64,000 nt of DNA from Yponomeuta sedellus (taxonomy: Eukaryota > Arthropoda > Insecta > Lepidoptera > Yponomeutidae). The stretch covers positions 9,802,675 through 9,866,674 of the forward strand of contig OW203727.1 of the NCBI GenBank assembly GCA_934045075.1. The letters run 5' to 3'. Shown here piece by piece: positions 1 through 10,185 of the stretch. The position numbers and the translations under genes are program-made. The notes under the pieces were generated by a model. The model was not told the DNA's origin and made no database searches. It was given only the letters and a program-made list of their open reading frames with translations. Position 1 is the stretch's first letter, and each line of letters starts with the position of its first letter.

Positions 1-215
1 GAGGTAGAGCGCCACTAATGAAACGTTGTAAAAACAGCTGCCACGATCATTGAACTATATGATGTTCACTTTTTGTAAAAATAGATTATTAAGAACTATA
101 ACATAACACAACAATTACACACAGGAACATAGATTAGAAACCAAGATACCCTGTGTCGTAGGAACCAGAAACAGGGACATCATTAACATGTAAGCATCCA
201 ATAACTAGGTTTTTT

Positions 216-290
216 TTGTCCCCAGGCGGGGTTCGAACCCGGGACCTCTTTCACGGTAGGCAGATGCGCTACCGCGTCACAGAGGTCGTC
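216..290 (-). repeat. tRNA-derived SINE fragment
   Basis: On the minus strand this contains an A-box-like stretch (GCGGTAGCGCATCTGCC) and a B-box-like stretch (GGTTCGAACCC) at tRNA-like spacing. The ends do not pair as a clean acceptor stem, so it is a SINE head or tRNA relic rather than a working tRNA gene. Confidence 0.5.
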
Positions 291-747
291 GATAATAAAG
301 ATTGCTCATTGATCTAGCGGTATCACGACTGATTACCATGCTGGAGGTAATGGGTTTGATTTCTACAGGGGCTCGCCGTACATTCGTACAAATGGCCTCA
401 GTTTGAGTGTATGTGCAGGTTTGTGATGTCCTTACCTGAATACATAGCACATATAATTATTAAATTCTTTATTGTACCAGTAAAGATTGTACAATTGGCA
501 CGCTTAATACTAAATAGTATTTTATTCTAGCCAGGTGACGTGGAGAAGGTGGAGGATCCTAGGTTCTCGCGCCTTGATTATATAACTTTCCACTTATCCA
601 TCTGGGTGCAAAAGCAGAATGCTTACATAGCTTTGCCGTGTAGGTATGAAGCGTAAAATGTAACACACAGAGTCGTTACCGCATTTCACTGGATATACTT
701 ATATGATTCGTGACATTGATATTGAGCCACATAATTGTACAACAAAG
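291..747. other. non-coding stretch
   Basis: No credible gene. A weak tRNA-like block (about 310-365) could be an old SINE head. The part around 570-720 resembles, in rearranged form, sequence at about 57220-57440 (shared phrases near CGCCTTGATTATGTAAC), so it is probably an old repeat. Confidence 0.4.
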
Positions 748-860
748 ACCCAGTTTCTGAATCGAGAATTTCGCTAAGTAAATAATTAACTGTTCTAGTA
801 GTGTCTCTTCGAGTTTCTTAGAAACGAGCGTGACAGAACCTTACTCGAGTATTTACTTAT
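748..860. repeat. MITE-like element, CCCAGTTTCTGAAT family
   Basis: Starts with CCCAGTTTCTGAATCGAGAA and contains the shared core GTGTCTCTTCGAGTTTCT. The same family recurs at 36256-36380 and 47073-47218, where the far end is an inverted copy of the start (…TTCAG.AACCGGCCC). This copy has lost the clear right terminus. Confidence 0.6.
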
Positions 861-1194
861 ATATGATTTATTCCATTGGTGATGCCAGTTAACGAATCAA
901 TGCCAATTAATGAGTAACATTTACACTTATAAACATATCCTAATTGGATAGCAACCATTCATCACTTGCTTAGTGTAATGATTTCTCATCAATTTTAACG
1001 ATAGGTATGCTCATCCACAGCTCTTAAATACACCAACGGCTTATTAGCGTTGTATTGGAAAATACCATATGACTCCATCTCCAGTATTTCATCGAAGCCG
1101 CATGAATTAAACTATTCAACGAAATAAAGTGCTGCTTTAAAATTTAATGAATGCATTACAATTTATTTAAGTGGCGATGAATATTAACAAAGGC

Positions 1195-1283
1195 ACAGTG
1201 AGAACTTACAATTTAAAGTGGTTAGTAGATGTGTAGTATCTACACATCACTACTAACCACTTTAAATTGTAAGTTCTCACTGT
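1195..1283. repeat. near-perfect hairpin (inverted repeat)
   Basis: The left arm, beginning about 1195 (CAGTGAGAACTTACAATTTA), is matched by its reverse complement ending about 1283, with a loop of only a few bases around TATC and a 2-base length difference between arms. Arms are about 41-43 bases. The size and symmetry suggest a palindromic MITE or a foldback element. Confidence 0.75.
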
Positions 1284-1635
1284 CAGTTACAGTTATTTTT
1301 CACGTAAGTATCAGCCCGTCATTAATCTCTTTGAGAAGTCAAGCGAGATACCTATCATCAAAGTGTAATTAGGCTCTAGATGACTCTAGGTATAATCAGG
1401 CTGTAAGTGGATAGCCAAAAAAAATGTGTGAGCGTTAGCAGTAAATACAACGCAACGTGCCAAGGAAATTACAGTTTTTATCCAGATTCATCTTTCTGGT
1501 GAACCGTAAAGTAAACAACTAAAACCACACCCTCCTACGCAGTATTGACGCGAAAACGCGAATCGAACGACACACTGAGCGTAAACAAATGAAGAAGGCC
1601 GTTTTACACGACAACAATCACTGGAGAACTTCGAT
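1284..1635. other. non-coding stretch
   Basis: No gene, RNA or repeat structure recognised here. Confidence 0.4.
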
Positions 1636-1705
1636 ATCAACGCTTGTATGTCCCCACAGCTGGGGCACGGGTCTCTTCCTGCAACGCAGGATGGTAAGGA
1701 CATAT
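1636..1705 (-). repeat. 5S-derived SINE, tail fragment
   Basis: Matches the tail of the SINE family seen whole at 39700-40060: the minus-strand order of phrases is GGACATACAAG, CCGTGCCCCAGC, CTTCCTGCAACG. The head is missing. Confidence 0.6.
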
Positions 1706-1869
1706 TGCCATACAGACAATCCATGGAGAACTGGATTGCATGGGCGGGCATGGGTGGATTTTTTAGCCTCTAAATAGGTTTGTAAAGTTGTTCTTAGCAA
1801 TATAGCACAAAAAATGTTTTCATGTAATCCATATATGAGGCCCTGTTAAAAGATAAATCAGCGTGGTTA

Positions 1870-2180
1870 ACGTGATGAAGTCGACCAGTTGGTAGAAAAA
1901 TGGACTTGGAAGCGAGAGACCCAGGTTCGATACCCAGTACGGTTATGTACCAATGACTTTGTTTTCTAAATTATGTACATTAGTGAAGGTATAGTAGCAA
2001 TATCACTCTCTAACGGTGAAGGAAAACATCGTGAGGATGAGTGTCTGAGGTGTTCAAATACCTCAGCGCTTGAAATTGATAATCCACGTGAGCACGCGTG
2101 GTAGTAAAGCCATACTCTCTCTCCCTCTCTCTGAGAGAAGGCCCGTGCCCTGCAGTGGGACGTTTATAGGCTACATAAAA
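1870..2180 (+). repeat. tRNA-derived SINE, GAGAGAAGGCCCGTGCC family
   Basis: A tRNA-like head (CAGTTGGTAGAA ... B-box-like AGGTTCGATACCC near 1922) is followed by the block GGAAAACATCGTGAGGA and a tail with CTCTCTGAGAGAAGGCCCGTGCCCTGCAGTGGGACG (described by its ends, near 2125-2165). Tail relatives lie at 21005-21100, 21765-21910, 46710-46815 and 48755-49015. Confidence 0.65.
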
Positions 2181-2296
2181 AATCTCTAGGAGTTATAATT
2201 TTCACAATGTGCCCTGCCAAAAAGTCATACATGAGCGCGGCATACAAATCGGCCTCAACGCTATTAACGCTGCAAATAAACGCTCACAATAACGCA

Positions 2297-2307
2297 GGGA
2301 AATCCCC
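2297..2307. promoter_or_regulatory. kappaB-like site upstream of the 2528 gene
   Basis: GGGAAATCCCC is a textbook match to the Rel/NF-kB (Dorsal, Relish) consensus. It lies about 150 bases upstream of the TATA box of the small gene at 2528. One site can occur by chance, so a role in immune or Toll/IMD control of that gene is inference only. Confidence 0.35.
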
Positions 2308-2447
2308 AACACGTCACCAACTAGGCCGGTTTGAGTGGTCACTCACTTAACACCATCAATGACCCCAGCGGTTCGGATGCAGCGGGTACGCACATCAGTG
2401 ACGTCCGTTCATTTTGTTTATCGCGGCTCGCCGCGTGCTCGGCATCG

Positions 2448-2455
2448 TATAAATA
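2448..2455 (+). promoter_or_regulatory. TATA box of the 2528 gene
   Basis: TATAAATA sits about 80 bases before the start codon at 2528. A start site about 31 bases downstream (near 2479, in CCTCAAAG) would give a 5' UTR of about 50 bases. The surrounding 2290-2520 is clearly richer in GC than its flanks. The paralogous gene at 27384 also has a TATAAATA upstream (27200). Confidence 0.5.
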
Positions 2456-2527
2456 CACGAGCGCGGCCGCCCCACCTCAAAGCTAATCCGACACTCGTGA
2501 AGGACAGTTCTAACAGCACTTAGCAAC

Positions 2528-2731
2528 ATGTATACCAATCCCTTCGAGAGGAAGCATTCGGCGCTACGACAAGTTCTTGACCGCTTCATCGGGCCCGATG
2601 CTCGTCTGAGCTTCAGGAAGAAGAAGGATCTCCTGAAGGTCGGCAGCCGGGGCAATGTCTCCAGCGGGTGCTCATCAGTCAACTCCTCAACCTCGGAGCT
2701 CAACCTGAAGGCGAAGTACGAGAAAAGATAG
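2528..2731 (+). CDS. small basic Ser-rich protein, paralogue of the 27384 gene
   Basis: A single-exon frame of 67 codons beginning MYTNPFERKHSALRQVLDRF. The first 20 residues share 14 identities with the N-terminus of the protein at 27384 (MFPNPFDRKHSTIRQVLDRL), and both continue with a basic stretch and then a Ser/Cys-rich stretch (here SSGCSSVNSSTSE, about residues 45-57) and a charged end. There is no signal peptide or membrane segment. A TATA box lies 80 bases upstream and a kappaB-like site about 230 bases upstream, which suits a short, strongly inducible transcript. I do not recognise the family and give no function. The N-terminal half looks like a conserved amphipathic helix or docking motif; that is inference. 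An antisense frame of 182 codons overlaps it, but only the sense frame has a paralogue. Confidence 0.7.
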   Translation: MYTNPFERKHSALRQVLDRFIGPDARLSFRKKKDLLKVGSRGNVSSGCSSVNSSTSELNLKAKYEKR

Positions 2732-3439
2732 ACCCTAGTGAAGTGAAAAGTGGACCAGTGAATTATTGCTGAGTGGAAATACTCTTTAAAAGGTTGGTTG
2801 GCCTTGTTTATCGAAATCGTTACACCCAAAACACTGCAAGGGTCGTATTTACTCTGAAACAACTTATTAACTCTGAGGACTAACTCGGACGAAAACGGAA
2901 ATGTCCTAAAATAACTAGCGATAAACCTGTCAAAGGCTGGCAAACTTTGCCTTCATAATTAAATAAGATGATTCTATCACATTTCCCTTAGATACCTTTT
3001 AGTTCAGTATAAAACATAAACAAGTTTGCAAGTATCACACTAATGGCACTCCTATAACCACTTTAAACAATCTAGTTTTAAATGGAAACGATAACAACTT
3101 TTTTTTCTTTTGCCCACAGATTGAGTCCGAAAAGAACCTGTTATGGGACTGATGTTGAAGCCGAGGAGACTTCGATGCGAAAATGTGTTTCTAAAGTTCT
3201 AAGTAGGCGGCTGATCTCAACCGTGTTCTTCGTACATATATACTTATGTGAATGTTATGAAAAATATAAGGATGAGGTTGTTACTATAGTCTGTGCTATA
3301 ATTTCTTACCTTGTAAAATTAACCTGTAGCTTTAAGACCTATTTAAATCCCAACTCGTACTTTTGTTGTTTGCTAAATATAATTACAAATCCTCGTAGCA
3401 CACAAAACTATTGATTAACCTAAAACATAGTTATAAATT
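2732..3439. other. probable 3' UTR then non-coding
   Basis: The bases after the stop at 2731 are likely 3' UTR of the small gene; AATTAAATAAGA near 2958 could serve as a poly(A) signal. A frame of 110 codons at 3082-3414 has no recognisable features and is treated as chance. Confidence 0.35.
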
Positions 3440-3515
3440 AAACGGGTCAAATCGCGATTATTTATTAGGTAAAACGTAATTACCTTATTTCCCGACGTTT
3501 CGGCAGCGAAATTAA
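3440..3515. repeat. MITE-like element, CGCGATTATTTATTAGG family
   Basis: Contains CGCGATTATTTATTAGGTAA and a right part with CCCGACGTTTCGGC. Relatives are at 9826-9903, 29648-29672 and 36783-36822. Confidence 0.55.
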
Positions 3516-3574
3516 TAGTATTAAGAAATACTGCAACCTAAAAGATTTTGTTATAAATACATAAACTCACACCT

Positions 3575-3685
3575 GTATTCATAGGGTATTCAGAGACCAG
3601 GTTTTGCCACTTGCCACAATCCTGACAAAAGTCTTTCACTTCATCAAGATACATTTGTCGACTTATGCACGCAATCCAGGTATTT
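3575..3685 (-). repeat. RTE-like LINE 3' fragment
   Basis: On the minus strand it carries the end of the coding frame found better preserved at 19780-20091 (there ending in VSAYPSGIQA). The wording CAGGATTGTGGCAAGTGGCA appears here in diverged form. It is a 5'-truncated LINE end with no intact gene. Confidence 0.55.
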
Positions 3686-3689
3686 TTTC

Positions 3690-4295
3690 CTTACTCTTCC
3701 CTAATACACCCTTCATTGGGTCGACATAATTATGTCCTTTATCCTAAAAGTAAAATATATATTTTTTTTTTTGAGTTGGCTAAAGACAAGAATGACTGTC
3801 GAAAAGGGAGGTCTGTGTCCAGCAGTGGGACACAATCTAGAAATAAAATATATGAACCGTATATTAATACGAGTAGATAAATAAAGATTATTGTCTTGAA
3901 TACAGTAATCTTTATTTTATTTTGCTTAATCTGTGTGTACAACATGTGACAAACAATAGCATACAGAATATCTAGATTGTCACCAAAGTACACATACATT
4001 TAAGTAAGTTAAAGACAGGGTGAACTAGCGTACAAAAAAAATTGAGCTAATCTAACTAAAACTTAAAAGAGAAAAAAATAGCACTTACCTACTTTCTTGC
4101 AATTAGTTACAAAGTTGCATGAGATCTTTGCACGTGTGCTGTGCAAAAAACATACTAGTGAGGTATCTTGAGGAATCTTATCATAGTACACAGTAGTTAA
4201 TATAAAATTACAACAATTAATTTTATAGCTTGATGTACAGAATGTATTCCAACAAACTTGCTTGACTAATTTCCTCTCTACCTTGCACATTTTAA
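3690..4295. other. AT-rich non-coding stretch
   Basis: No gene recognised. Around 3805-3835 the phrase GTCTGTGTCCAGCAGTGGGA resembles the LINE/SINE tails elsewhere in the window. The stretch ATTACTGTATTCAAGACAA near 3892-3910 forms a short inverted repeat with flanking bases. Confidence 0.35.
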
Positions 4296-4990
4296 TGAAC
4301 AACATGCAAAAAGAAATTGATATCATTAAAGACGCCATGTGTCGTGTAAGGAATAACTACAATGACACACTAATCCTAAGGAAGGTTTCACATAGAAGGA
4401 TAATCGTAGCGACAAGACATCTATTTCATGCATTTACAACGGCCTTGGCTGGCCTTTGTATGGGAAAATGTGCAGCTACTGTTATTTATCTTGATTTTCA
4501 CAAGGCCTTTGATAGAATGCATAATGACACTGTGCTTAGTAACTTAGTAACATTAGATTTCACGCCTAAGCTCATAAAGTTGCTTGCTGATTACTTAAGA
4601 GATGAACAGCAATTCGTACGGCATGGATGCTTTGTATCTAGACTCTTCTCTTTTAGATCAGGAGTCAGTCAAGGTTCCATTTTGGGTCCAATGCTCTTCT
4701 CCATAATGATTAATGACCTCCCAGGTGTTTAGAAGTCTACTTGTCTTTTATATGCACATGATCTTAAGCTTACAAATAAAACCAGTTACAAATGAGGAAA
4801 GTGAACATTTACTACAAGACGACTTACACACAGCTTTAGATTGGAGTCTACCTAATAAATTAAAATTTATAATAGTCAAATCTTACATTACGTCTTTCAC
4901 AGCATGTCCTAATTTTGTAGACGTTATGTACACAATAGATGGACAGTAAGTCTTGAAAAAACTTGGTGTGACTTTCGACCCTAAGTTGAC
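4296..4990 (+). pseudogene. non-LTR retrotransposon RT fragment (decayed)
   Basis: The frame from about 4440 to 4731 reads as the palm of a LINE reverse transcriptase: an 'A' motif around IYLDFHKAFDRMHND (about 4482-4526) and a 'B' motif GVSQGSILGPMLFSIMINDL (about 4660-4722). After a stop at 4732 the homology continues in another frame, where the catalytic YADD box reads YAHD (about 4749-4760), and then the helical part (LLQDDLHTALDW) and a last trace, LGVTFDPKLTI, near 4960-4990. So there are a frameshift or stop and a lost catalytic aspartate. The organisation resembles the Jockey/CR1 group. The right end is cut abruptly by a SINE at about 4991. Not functional. Confidence 0.8.
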
Positions 4991-5645
4991 TATTTCATAT
5001 CTACCCTTGTATGTCCCCACTGTTGTCTCTTCCTGCATCGTAGGAAGGTTAGGCCATACTCCACCACGCGCCACTACGCGGCGGTTACCCTAGCCATTTT
5101 ATTTTCTAGTCAGTGGAGAGATATGCAGAGTATGAAATGCCTTAAAATATGTGGCAAATATGAGTGACCATGTCTTCCTTGATCTTTTCACATTTTGATT
5201 TTTATTGACATTATGATTTATTAAGTTATCGACCTTGACAAATTATTGTAGCGGCTCCTTTGTTATGTTTTTTTATTATTATAGTTTATCGTAATTTAGT
5301 GACATCTTACGATCAAATGTGTTTACATTGATTAATTCAGTGCAATTAGGGCATGATTGTAAAGCAATAGTATGATCTAACCACCACCAGTTGGTGGAGG
5401 ATTGTAAGACAGTGGCGGGCCTTACTGTCAAAAGTTATCAAGCCGTTATAAGGCCTCTGACGTGATTTAACGACCGCCATTACACGATAGCCGGCACCAA
5501 CGGCTTAACGTGCCTTGCGAAGCACGCAAGCGCTCGAAAAAAATACCTCTAGTGGTAGTCACGGGAGGGTCACCCATCCTCCACCTGGCATAACTCAAGT
5601 GATTAATTCCAATAAATTGGTTCGACTAGGCCACAAGTGCTTGAA
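4991..5645 (-). repeat. 5S-derived SINE, split by a ~318-bp insert
   Basis: The SINE tail (GTATGTCCCCACTG... minus orientation) lies at 4991-5064 and the rest, including the head (rc of GATGGGTGACC at about 5565-5577), resumes at about 5383 and runs to about 5645. Between them is a 318-bp sequence also present at 7421-7738. A few SINE bases are missing at the junction. Confidence 0.7.
5065..5382. mobile_element. unidentified ~318-bp insert, copy 1
   Basis: Begins around CGCCACTACGCGGCGG and ends around GCAATAGTATGATCTAA. It is almost identical to 7421-7738 (single differences such as AGAGTATG against AGAATATG), so the two copies separated recently. It has no frame of note and no obvious terminal inverted repeat. 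A possible short flank repeat CCACCA sits at both sides here. The class of element cannot be told. Confidence 0.6.
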
Positions 5646-6030
5646 GTTGACTGTGCACTGTCATGTTATTACTTTGGCAGCGTAAAATTTTAAAAGGTTG
5701 GACTTTATCAGGCGAAATGCGCGTGAATTATTGTTCGAACCGCCTAAATTCTTTATGCGTCTCTCGTAAGAAGCTAACTGGAGATCGTATATGGCTTTCG
5801 TACCATTGTTTAGATTCCTATAAAAGCGTACGGATCGTTTTGAATACAGAAAGCCATATACCTAGACAACAGAACGTTAAAACGCTGTCGTTTGAAACCC
5901 ACATGAGGAAAAGTACAAACTAAGGCTAGTGAAGGCACAAAAAGCTATGGATAGACTTTACCCTTTCATGTACCCCTCAAAAGTTTTACTTCCTAGTGGT
6001 GGTTGTGTTTAACTGAAAACGAGGCGCTCG
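5646..6030. other. non-coding stretch
   Basis: No gene recognised. A frame of 86 codons at 5663-5923 has no features or relatives in the window. Confidence 0.3.
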
Positions 6031-6743
6031 AGACCAGAGTGCTTAGTGCGAGTTTGACAGATCCAATCGAATAACTTTACTACCGCGTTAATCGAGCATT
6101 GAGTAGCGTTAATACTCACGTATGAGCACTCAGAGTGCTTAGTGTGAGTTTTTTAACTACTCGATCGCGTTAACGTAAACTCATATTTCTATGGCATCGA
6201 GGAAGCGCCACCTAGCGACAAGTATGGAAATTAAAATTGCTGAGTGCGAGTTGTAATGGTTTACGTTGAGAAGTGAACACGTTTACCAGCCAAAACACGA
6301 ATAAACGCGAGTGCGAGTTGTACTGTGACAGCTTTTTGCCAGTTCGAACGGTTAACTTACTCATAATCACTACTCAATGCTCGATTAACGCGGTAGTAAA
6401 GTCATTCGATTGGATCTGTCAAACTCGCACTAAGCACTCAGAGTGCTTAGTGCGAGTTTTTTAACTACTCGATCGCGTTAACGTAAACTCATATTTCTAT
6501 GGCATCGAGGAAGCGCCACCTAGCGACAAGTATGAAAATTAAAATAGCTGAGTGCGAGTTGTAATATTTTACGTAGAGAAGTGAACACGTTTACCAGCCA
6601 AAACACGAATAAACGCGAGTGCGAGTTGTATTGTGACAGCGTTTTGCCACTTCGAACGGTTAACTTACTCATACTTACTACTCAATGCTCGATTAACGCG
6701 GTAGTAAAGTTATTCGATTGGATCTGTCAATCTCGCACTAAGT
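6031..6743. mobile_element. tandem and inverted cluster of a 308-bp MITE
   Basis: Two head-to-tail copies (about 6129-6436 and 6437-6743) of an element with inverted ends CAGAGTGCTTAGTGCGAGTT / AACTCGCACTAAGCACTC. A partial copy in the opposite orientation (about 6031-6100) precedes them. Inside, the phrase GTGCGAGTTGTA is repeated. A third full copy is in intron 5 of DDX54 at 54066-54380. The two tandem copies share the terminus between them. The 60-63-codon frames inside each copy are relics of the repeat, not genes. Confidence 0.8.
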
Positions 6744-7084
6744 TACAAGGGGGACTCGACTGATCCATTCTACTAGAGAGACCGCTTGACTTAACTTAAG
6801 GCGCTTCGCGGTGCTAAGAATGGAATAAATATCATAACTCGCTTTATAGTACCTTTTTTTTTAAAAAGTAAACATTAATCTTAACAACTGTGACAACAAT
6901 TTTAGAACCTACAGTCTAGAACCTAGGATCAACCACCTAGGACTTAAATCAATTTCCGATCAAAACGGCCGTTTTTGGCTTCTGCTCAACTGCTTTAAAG
7001 CCTTAGATTCTTGGAACCAGGTTCTTGTTAGTAGGTTCTAAAGAGAGCTAATATATTTAATTACATTTATGAGTTTAATCTTTC
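6744..7084. other. non-coding stretch
   Basis: Contains the imperfect direct-repeat phrases AGAACCTACAGTCTAGAACC and relatives at 6900-7035 (repeated 'AACCTAG' words), but no gene or known element. Confidence 0.3.
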
Positions 7085-7255
7085 CAGCGTAGTGTAGGAC
7101 GCCCTCCGACTAGGTGGGATGACGATCTGCAAAAAACTGCAGGCAGATGCTGGATGGAAGCTGGATGAAGACAGAGCGCTATGGCGCTCATTAGGGGAGG
7201 GTTATATCCAGCAGTAGACTAGTAGGTATAGCCTGAAGAAGACGAAGAAGAATCT
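7085..7255 (+). repeat. LINE 3' end (RTE-like), GRPPTRW type
   Basis: Translates to a recognisable LINE C-terminal end: GRPPTRWDDDLQKTAGRCW, a stop, then ALWRSL-like sequence, and finishes in a GAAGAAGAC-type tail. Related tails occur at 8765, 23745, 33065 and 44125, all in the plus orientation. Confidence 0.65.
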
Positions 7256-7339
7256 TTCCAAAGTCGTCTTACAAAGTAAGATGTGTTTTTTTTCGTGAAC
7301 CGTCTTGCTTGACCGTTGCTGAAACTGCTGCACGCGGCG

Positions 7340-7420
7340 GTTCGATATCACCCCTTTCATGTCCTCACTGCTGGGGCACGGTTCTCTTCCTGCATCGCAG
7401 GAAGGTTAGGCAACACTCCA
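7340..7420 (-). repeat. 5S-derived SINE, tail fragment
   Basis: Same tail phrases as at 4991-5064, followed directly by the second copy of the 318-bp sequence. No head portion follows that copy. Confidence 0.65.
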
Positions 7421-7738
7421 CCACGCGCCACTACGCGGCGGTTACCCTAGCCATTTTATTTTCTAGTCAGTGGAGAGATATGCAGAATATGAAATGCCTT
7501 AAAATATGTGGCAAATATGAGTGACCATGTCTTCCTTGATCTTTTCACATTTTGATTTTTATTGACATTATGATTTATTAAGTTATCGACCTTGACAAAT
7601 TATTGTAGCGGCTCCTTTGTTATGTTTTTTTATTATTATAATTTATCGTAATTTAGTGACATCTTACGATCAAATGTGTTTACATTGATTAATTCAGTGC
7701 AATTAGGGCATGATTGTAAAGCAATAGTATGATCTAAC
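7421..7738. mobile_element. unidentified ~318-bp insert, copy 2
   Basis: Near-identical to 5065-5382. Here the right flank is unrelated to the SINE (AACAATGATAG), while the left flank is again the SINE tail, so SINE tail and insert appear to have moved or been duplicated together. Confidence 0.6.
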
Positions 7739-8579
7739 AATGATAGTTAACACGTTCATAAATTTACATTTGCGAGCAATATTTCTCTTTTTTCTGTAAA
7801 TATGTTTATACTAACGAAGCAACAATTTGTATACATGCATACTTTAGAGCATGCAATTAACTACGCAATATTTTTACTGTAACGTAATTAAAAAAATTAT
7901 CAAAATTTCCATTACACTTATATTTAAATCATCAGTTCATTGGATTTTCCTTCTTTTTGTGAAGTGTGAATCGTTACTATAAAAGTAAGCGCGTTAAACA
8001 TGCAAAATGGAAAATAAACAACCTTGTTAAGTGCAGAGTTCGTTCTCAGAAATGCAAAAGCCTCCGGTGCTGGTACCTACATAAGGAAGTATTAAAACAA
8101 TGCAACAAATAGCACTAAGCATTTATGCCTGTTTATGATGAAGTTATAAATATGTATCACATCGAGAACATTCATAATTACTCGAAGCTCAGTAGCTCTT
8201 GGTTTCTTGGAGTCGGTTTTTTTTATTAGCACGCTTTCATTTAACTTCACGTGTGTTCAATTACGATCTTGCAAGTTAAATTTGAAACACTTCCTGTAAA
8301 CATTTACTAGTAATTTTAAATTTTGGATGCTTGTGCCTTTCTAATGACAATACACTAAAAAATAATCTGATGCTCAGCGTGTGCTTTCTCTTCACGAACG
8401 CACATCTCATAACCATTGACACGGACATTGACATTGATATATAATATACGTTTTGATAGATAATCATGATCGTTATCATGAACTGAGGCCGCTGTCAGCA
8501 TTGTTTCCTCATGGGAGCACTCCTCAAGAGATAGTATGGTCAAGAGACATTGTAAAACAAAATAAAAAGAATTTTGAGA
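7739..8579. other. non-coding stretch
   Basis: AT-rich; no gene or repeat recognised with confidence. Confidence 0.3.
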
Positions 8580-8650
8580 GTTTGTCTGGAAGAAATTGCT
8601 ATTACAGTAAGGTTGTAACTGTTGTTTCTGTAATTATTCTTTACATGCGT
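8580..8650 (+). repeat. LINE 3' UTR fragment
   Basis: Carries GTCTGGAAGAAATTGCTATT, shared with the fuller copies at 15600-15730 and 16675-16812. Confidence 0.45.
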
Positions 8651-8764
8651 TCACTTTCATGTGTATGTTTACAAGAATTTGTTATTAGAATAACTCAAAA
8701 CCTGAAGACTGTTAAGCGCCGATGAATAAACTACTGTAAAAAAATACAATTCTGAATTTTTATG

Positions 8765-8995
8765 ACTTTATTTTTTTTATGGCGACTAAGGGACACAAAC
8801 CGGGGGGTGGGTAGCAGCACCCCCTGCAGTACCATTCCACCAAACTGCGATCCCCAACCCGCATGCCCAGCGTGGGCATTGTCATCGTTATGGGCATTGA
8901 CCCCCAATGATGGCACAACCTTGCGCTATGGCTCTCATTAGGGGAGGGCTATGTCCAGCAGTGGACTAATATAGCCTGAAGAAGAAGAAGATTTT
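8765..8995 (+). repeat. LINE 3' end (RTE-like), GAA tail
   Basis: Shares long stretches with 44125-44335: GGCGACTAAGGGACACAAAC, CCCAATGATGGCACAACC and GGCTATGTCCAGCAGTGGAC, ending in a (GAA)n run. It is the truncated end of the same LINE family as 7085-7255. Confidence 0.65.
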
Positions 8996-9719
8996 TTATG
9001 TGCTTGGGTAATTTTAAGTAGGTTATACCTACTACTTCATTTGGCAGTTAAACAGGCTATTAATCCGCAGTTTAGATTTCAAAACAATGATTATTTAATT
9101 GGGATCCCATCACGGCATCCGTCTGCTGACGTACATGCATCAACATGGTACCCAATAATTTATTGTTTTTCCACAAATCATTACCGGTGTCAATTACTTT
9201 GCGATTAAGGTAATGATCCAAACAGAATGTATGTTTTCCAATGCCAGAAACTGCCGGTTTAGTCGTTATTAATTTATTATAAAAGACTTTAAAATAACCT
9301 TTGACACGTTCCTTGCTTTTTATGCAGATATAATACATAGAAGCGATTCAATTATGTTGGCTGAGGCTCGCATAGATGACTTTTATGCAATTATGCGGAA
9401 AAGAGCTGCCTCGTGGTTCAGCCGGGGCACCACTAACAGTATCCTGAGAGTTATAGCAGGCAGATATGTCTGCCTATGTGGCAGATGGATCAGTAGCAAC
9501 TTAATAAGTGTAGTTAAATAGTGTAGTGTGATGCCACCAAAAAATATTGAATCTTGTGTCTTTTTTTTAATTTTAGATTTCAGCTTACATTTAGTTACTA
9601 TTTAATTATGTGCGAATGTATTTATTTGTATAATTATGGACGTAAGTTGGAAGTAAATGTATGAAATTGAATTTATTATGACTACACAATGCACAGCTAT
9701 ATGCGGAGGACCAAGTAGT
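8996..9719. other. non-coding stretch
   Basis: No gene recognised. Minus-strand frames of 88 and 68 codons (9072-9338, 9602-9808) lack features. Confidence 0.3.
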
Positions 9720-9795
9720 TGCAGATAGATATTAGATGATAGATAGACAGATAGAATGTTCTTTATTGTACACAGTAATGTAGTATTTCTTAATG
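9720..9795 (-). repeat. LINE 3' UTR fragment with GATA repeat
   Basis: The GATAGATAGACAGATAG run next to AATGTTCTTTATTGTACAC is the 3' end of the LINE family seen at 15600-15730, in minus orientation. Confidence 0.5.
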
Positions 9796-9825
9796 AATTT
9801 ATGCTCATACATACTTATATGAATC

Positions 9826-9903
9826 GGGTCTAATCGCGATTTTTAACGTCGGGAAATAAAGTATACGTTTTACCTAATAAATAATCGCGATTAGACACGT
9901 TGA
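9826..9903. repeat. MITE-like hairpin, CGCGATTATTTATTAGG family
   Basis: GGGTCTAATCGCGATTTTTA on the left pairs with AATAATCGCGATTAGAC on the right, enclosing ACGTCGGGAAATAAAG. A short palindromic member of the family at 3440, directly next to the DIRS element. Confidence 0.6.
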
Positions 9904-9930
9904 TAACTATGACAAAGACGTTTAATATAT

Positions 9931-10083
9931 AATTATATTACGTCGCTTCATTCTTCGATATAAAAACATTCACAACGTAGTTTCCCTAACCTACAAGGCA
10001 ACTTCGCACAATTTAAAGATTTTAGGTTTACCGTCTTTTTTTTTTTTCACTACAACCCGCCTTCCGTCTCAATGTCATTCTTT
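9931..10083 (+). repeat. DIRS left inverted terminal repeat
   Basis: From AATTATATTACGTCGC to about GTCATTCTTTT. Its inner part (from about 9955) is inverted at 14850-14978. The outermost ~25 bases differ slightly from the right repeat (TTACGTCGCTTCATTCTTCG against TGAGTCGCTTCATTCGAAG). Confidence 0.88.
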
Positions 10084-10185
10084 TTTCGTGCGAGGCAACA
10101 AGCGCACGCGTTCCCGCCTATTTTTCAAGCTACCGCGAATCGTAGGGATAAATTTATAGACTGTTGTTTATTTCGATATACAAAT

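Noticed and set aside
2395..2943. 182-codon minus-strand frame over the 2528 gene
   Set aside because: The sense frame has a paralogue at 27384 and a promoter; the antisense frame is a shadow with no homologue in the window.
6273..6763. Repeated 60-63-codon frames beginning [17 protein letters not shown] (also at 54210)
   Set aside because: They are internal to copies of the same MITE and carry no coding signature.
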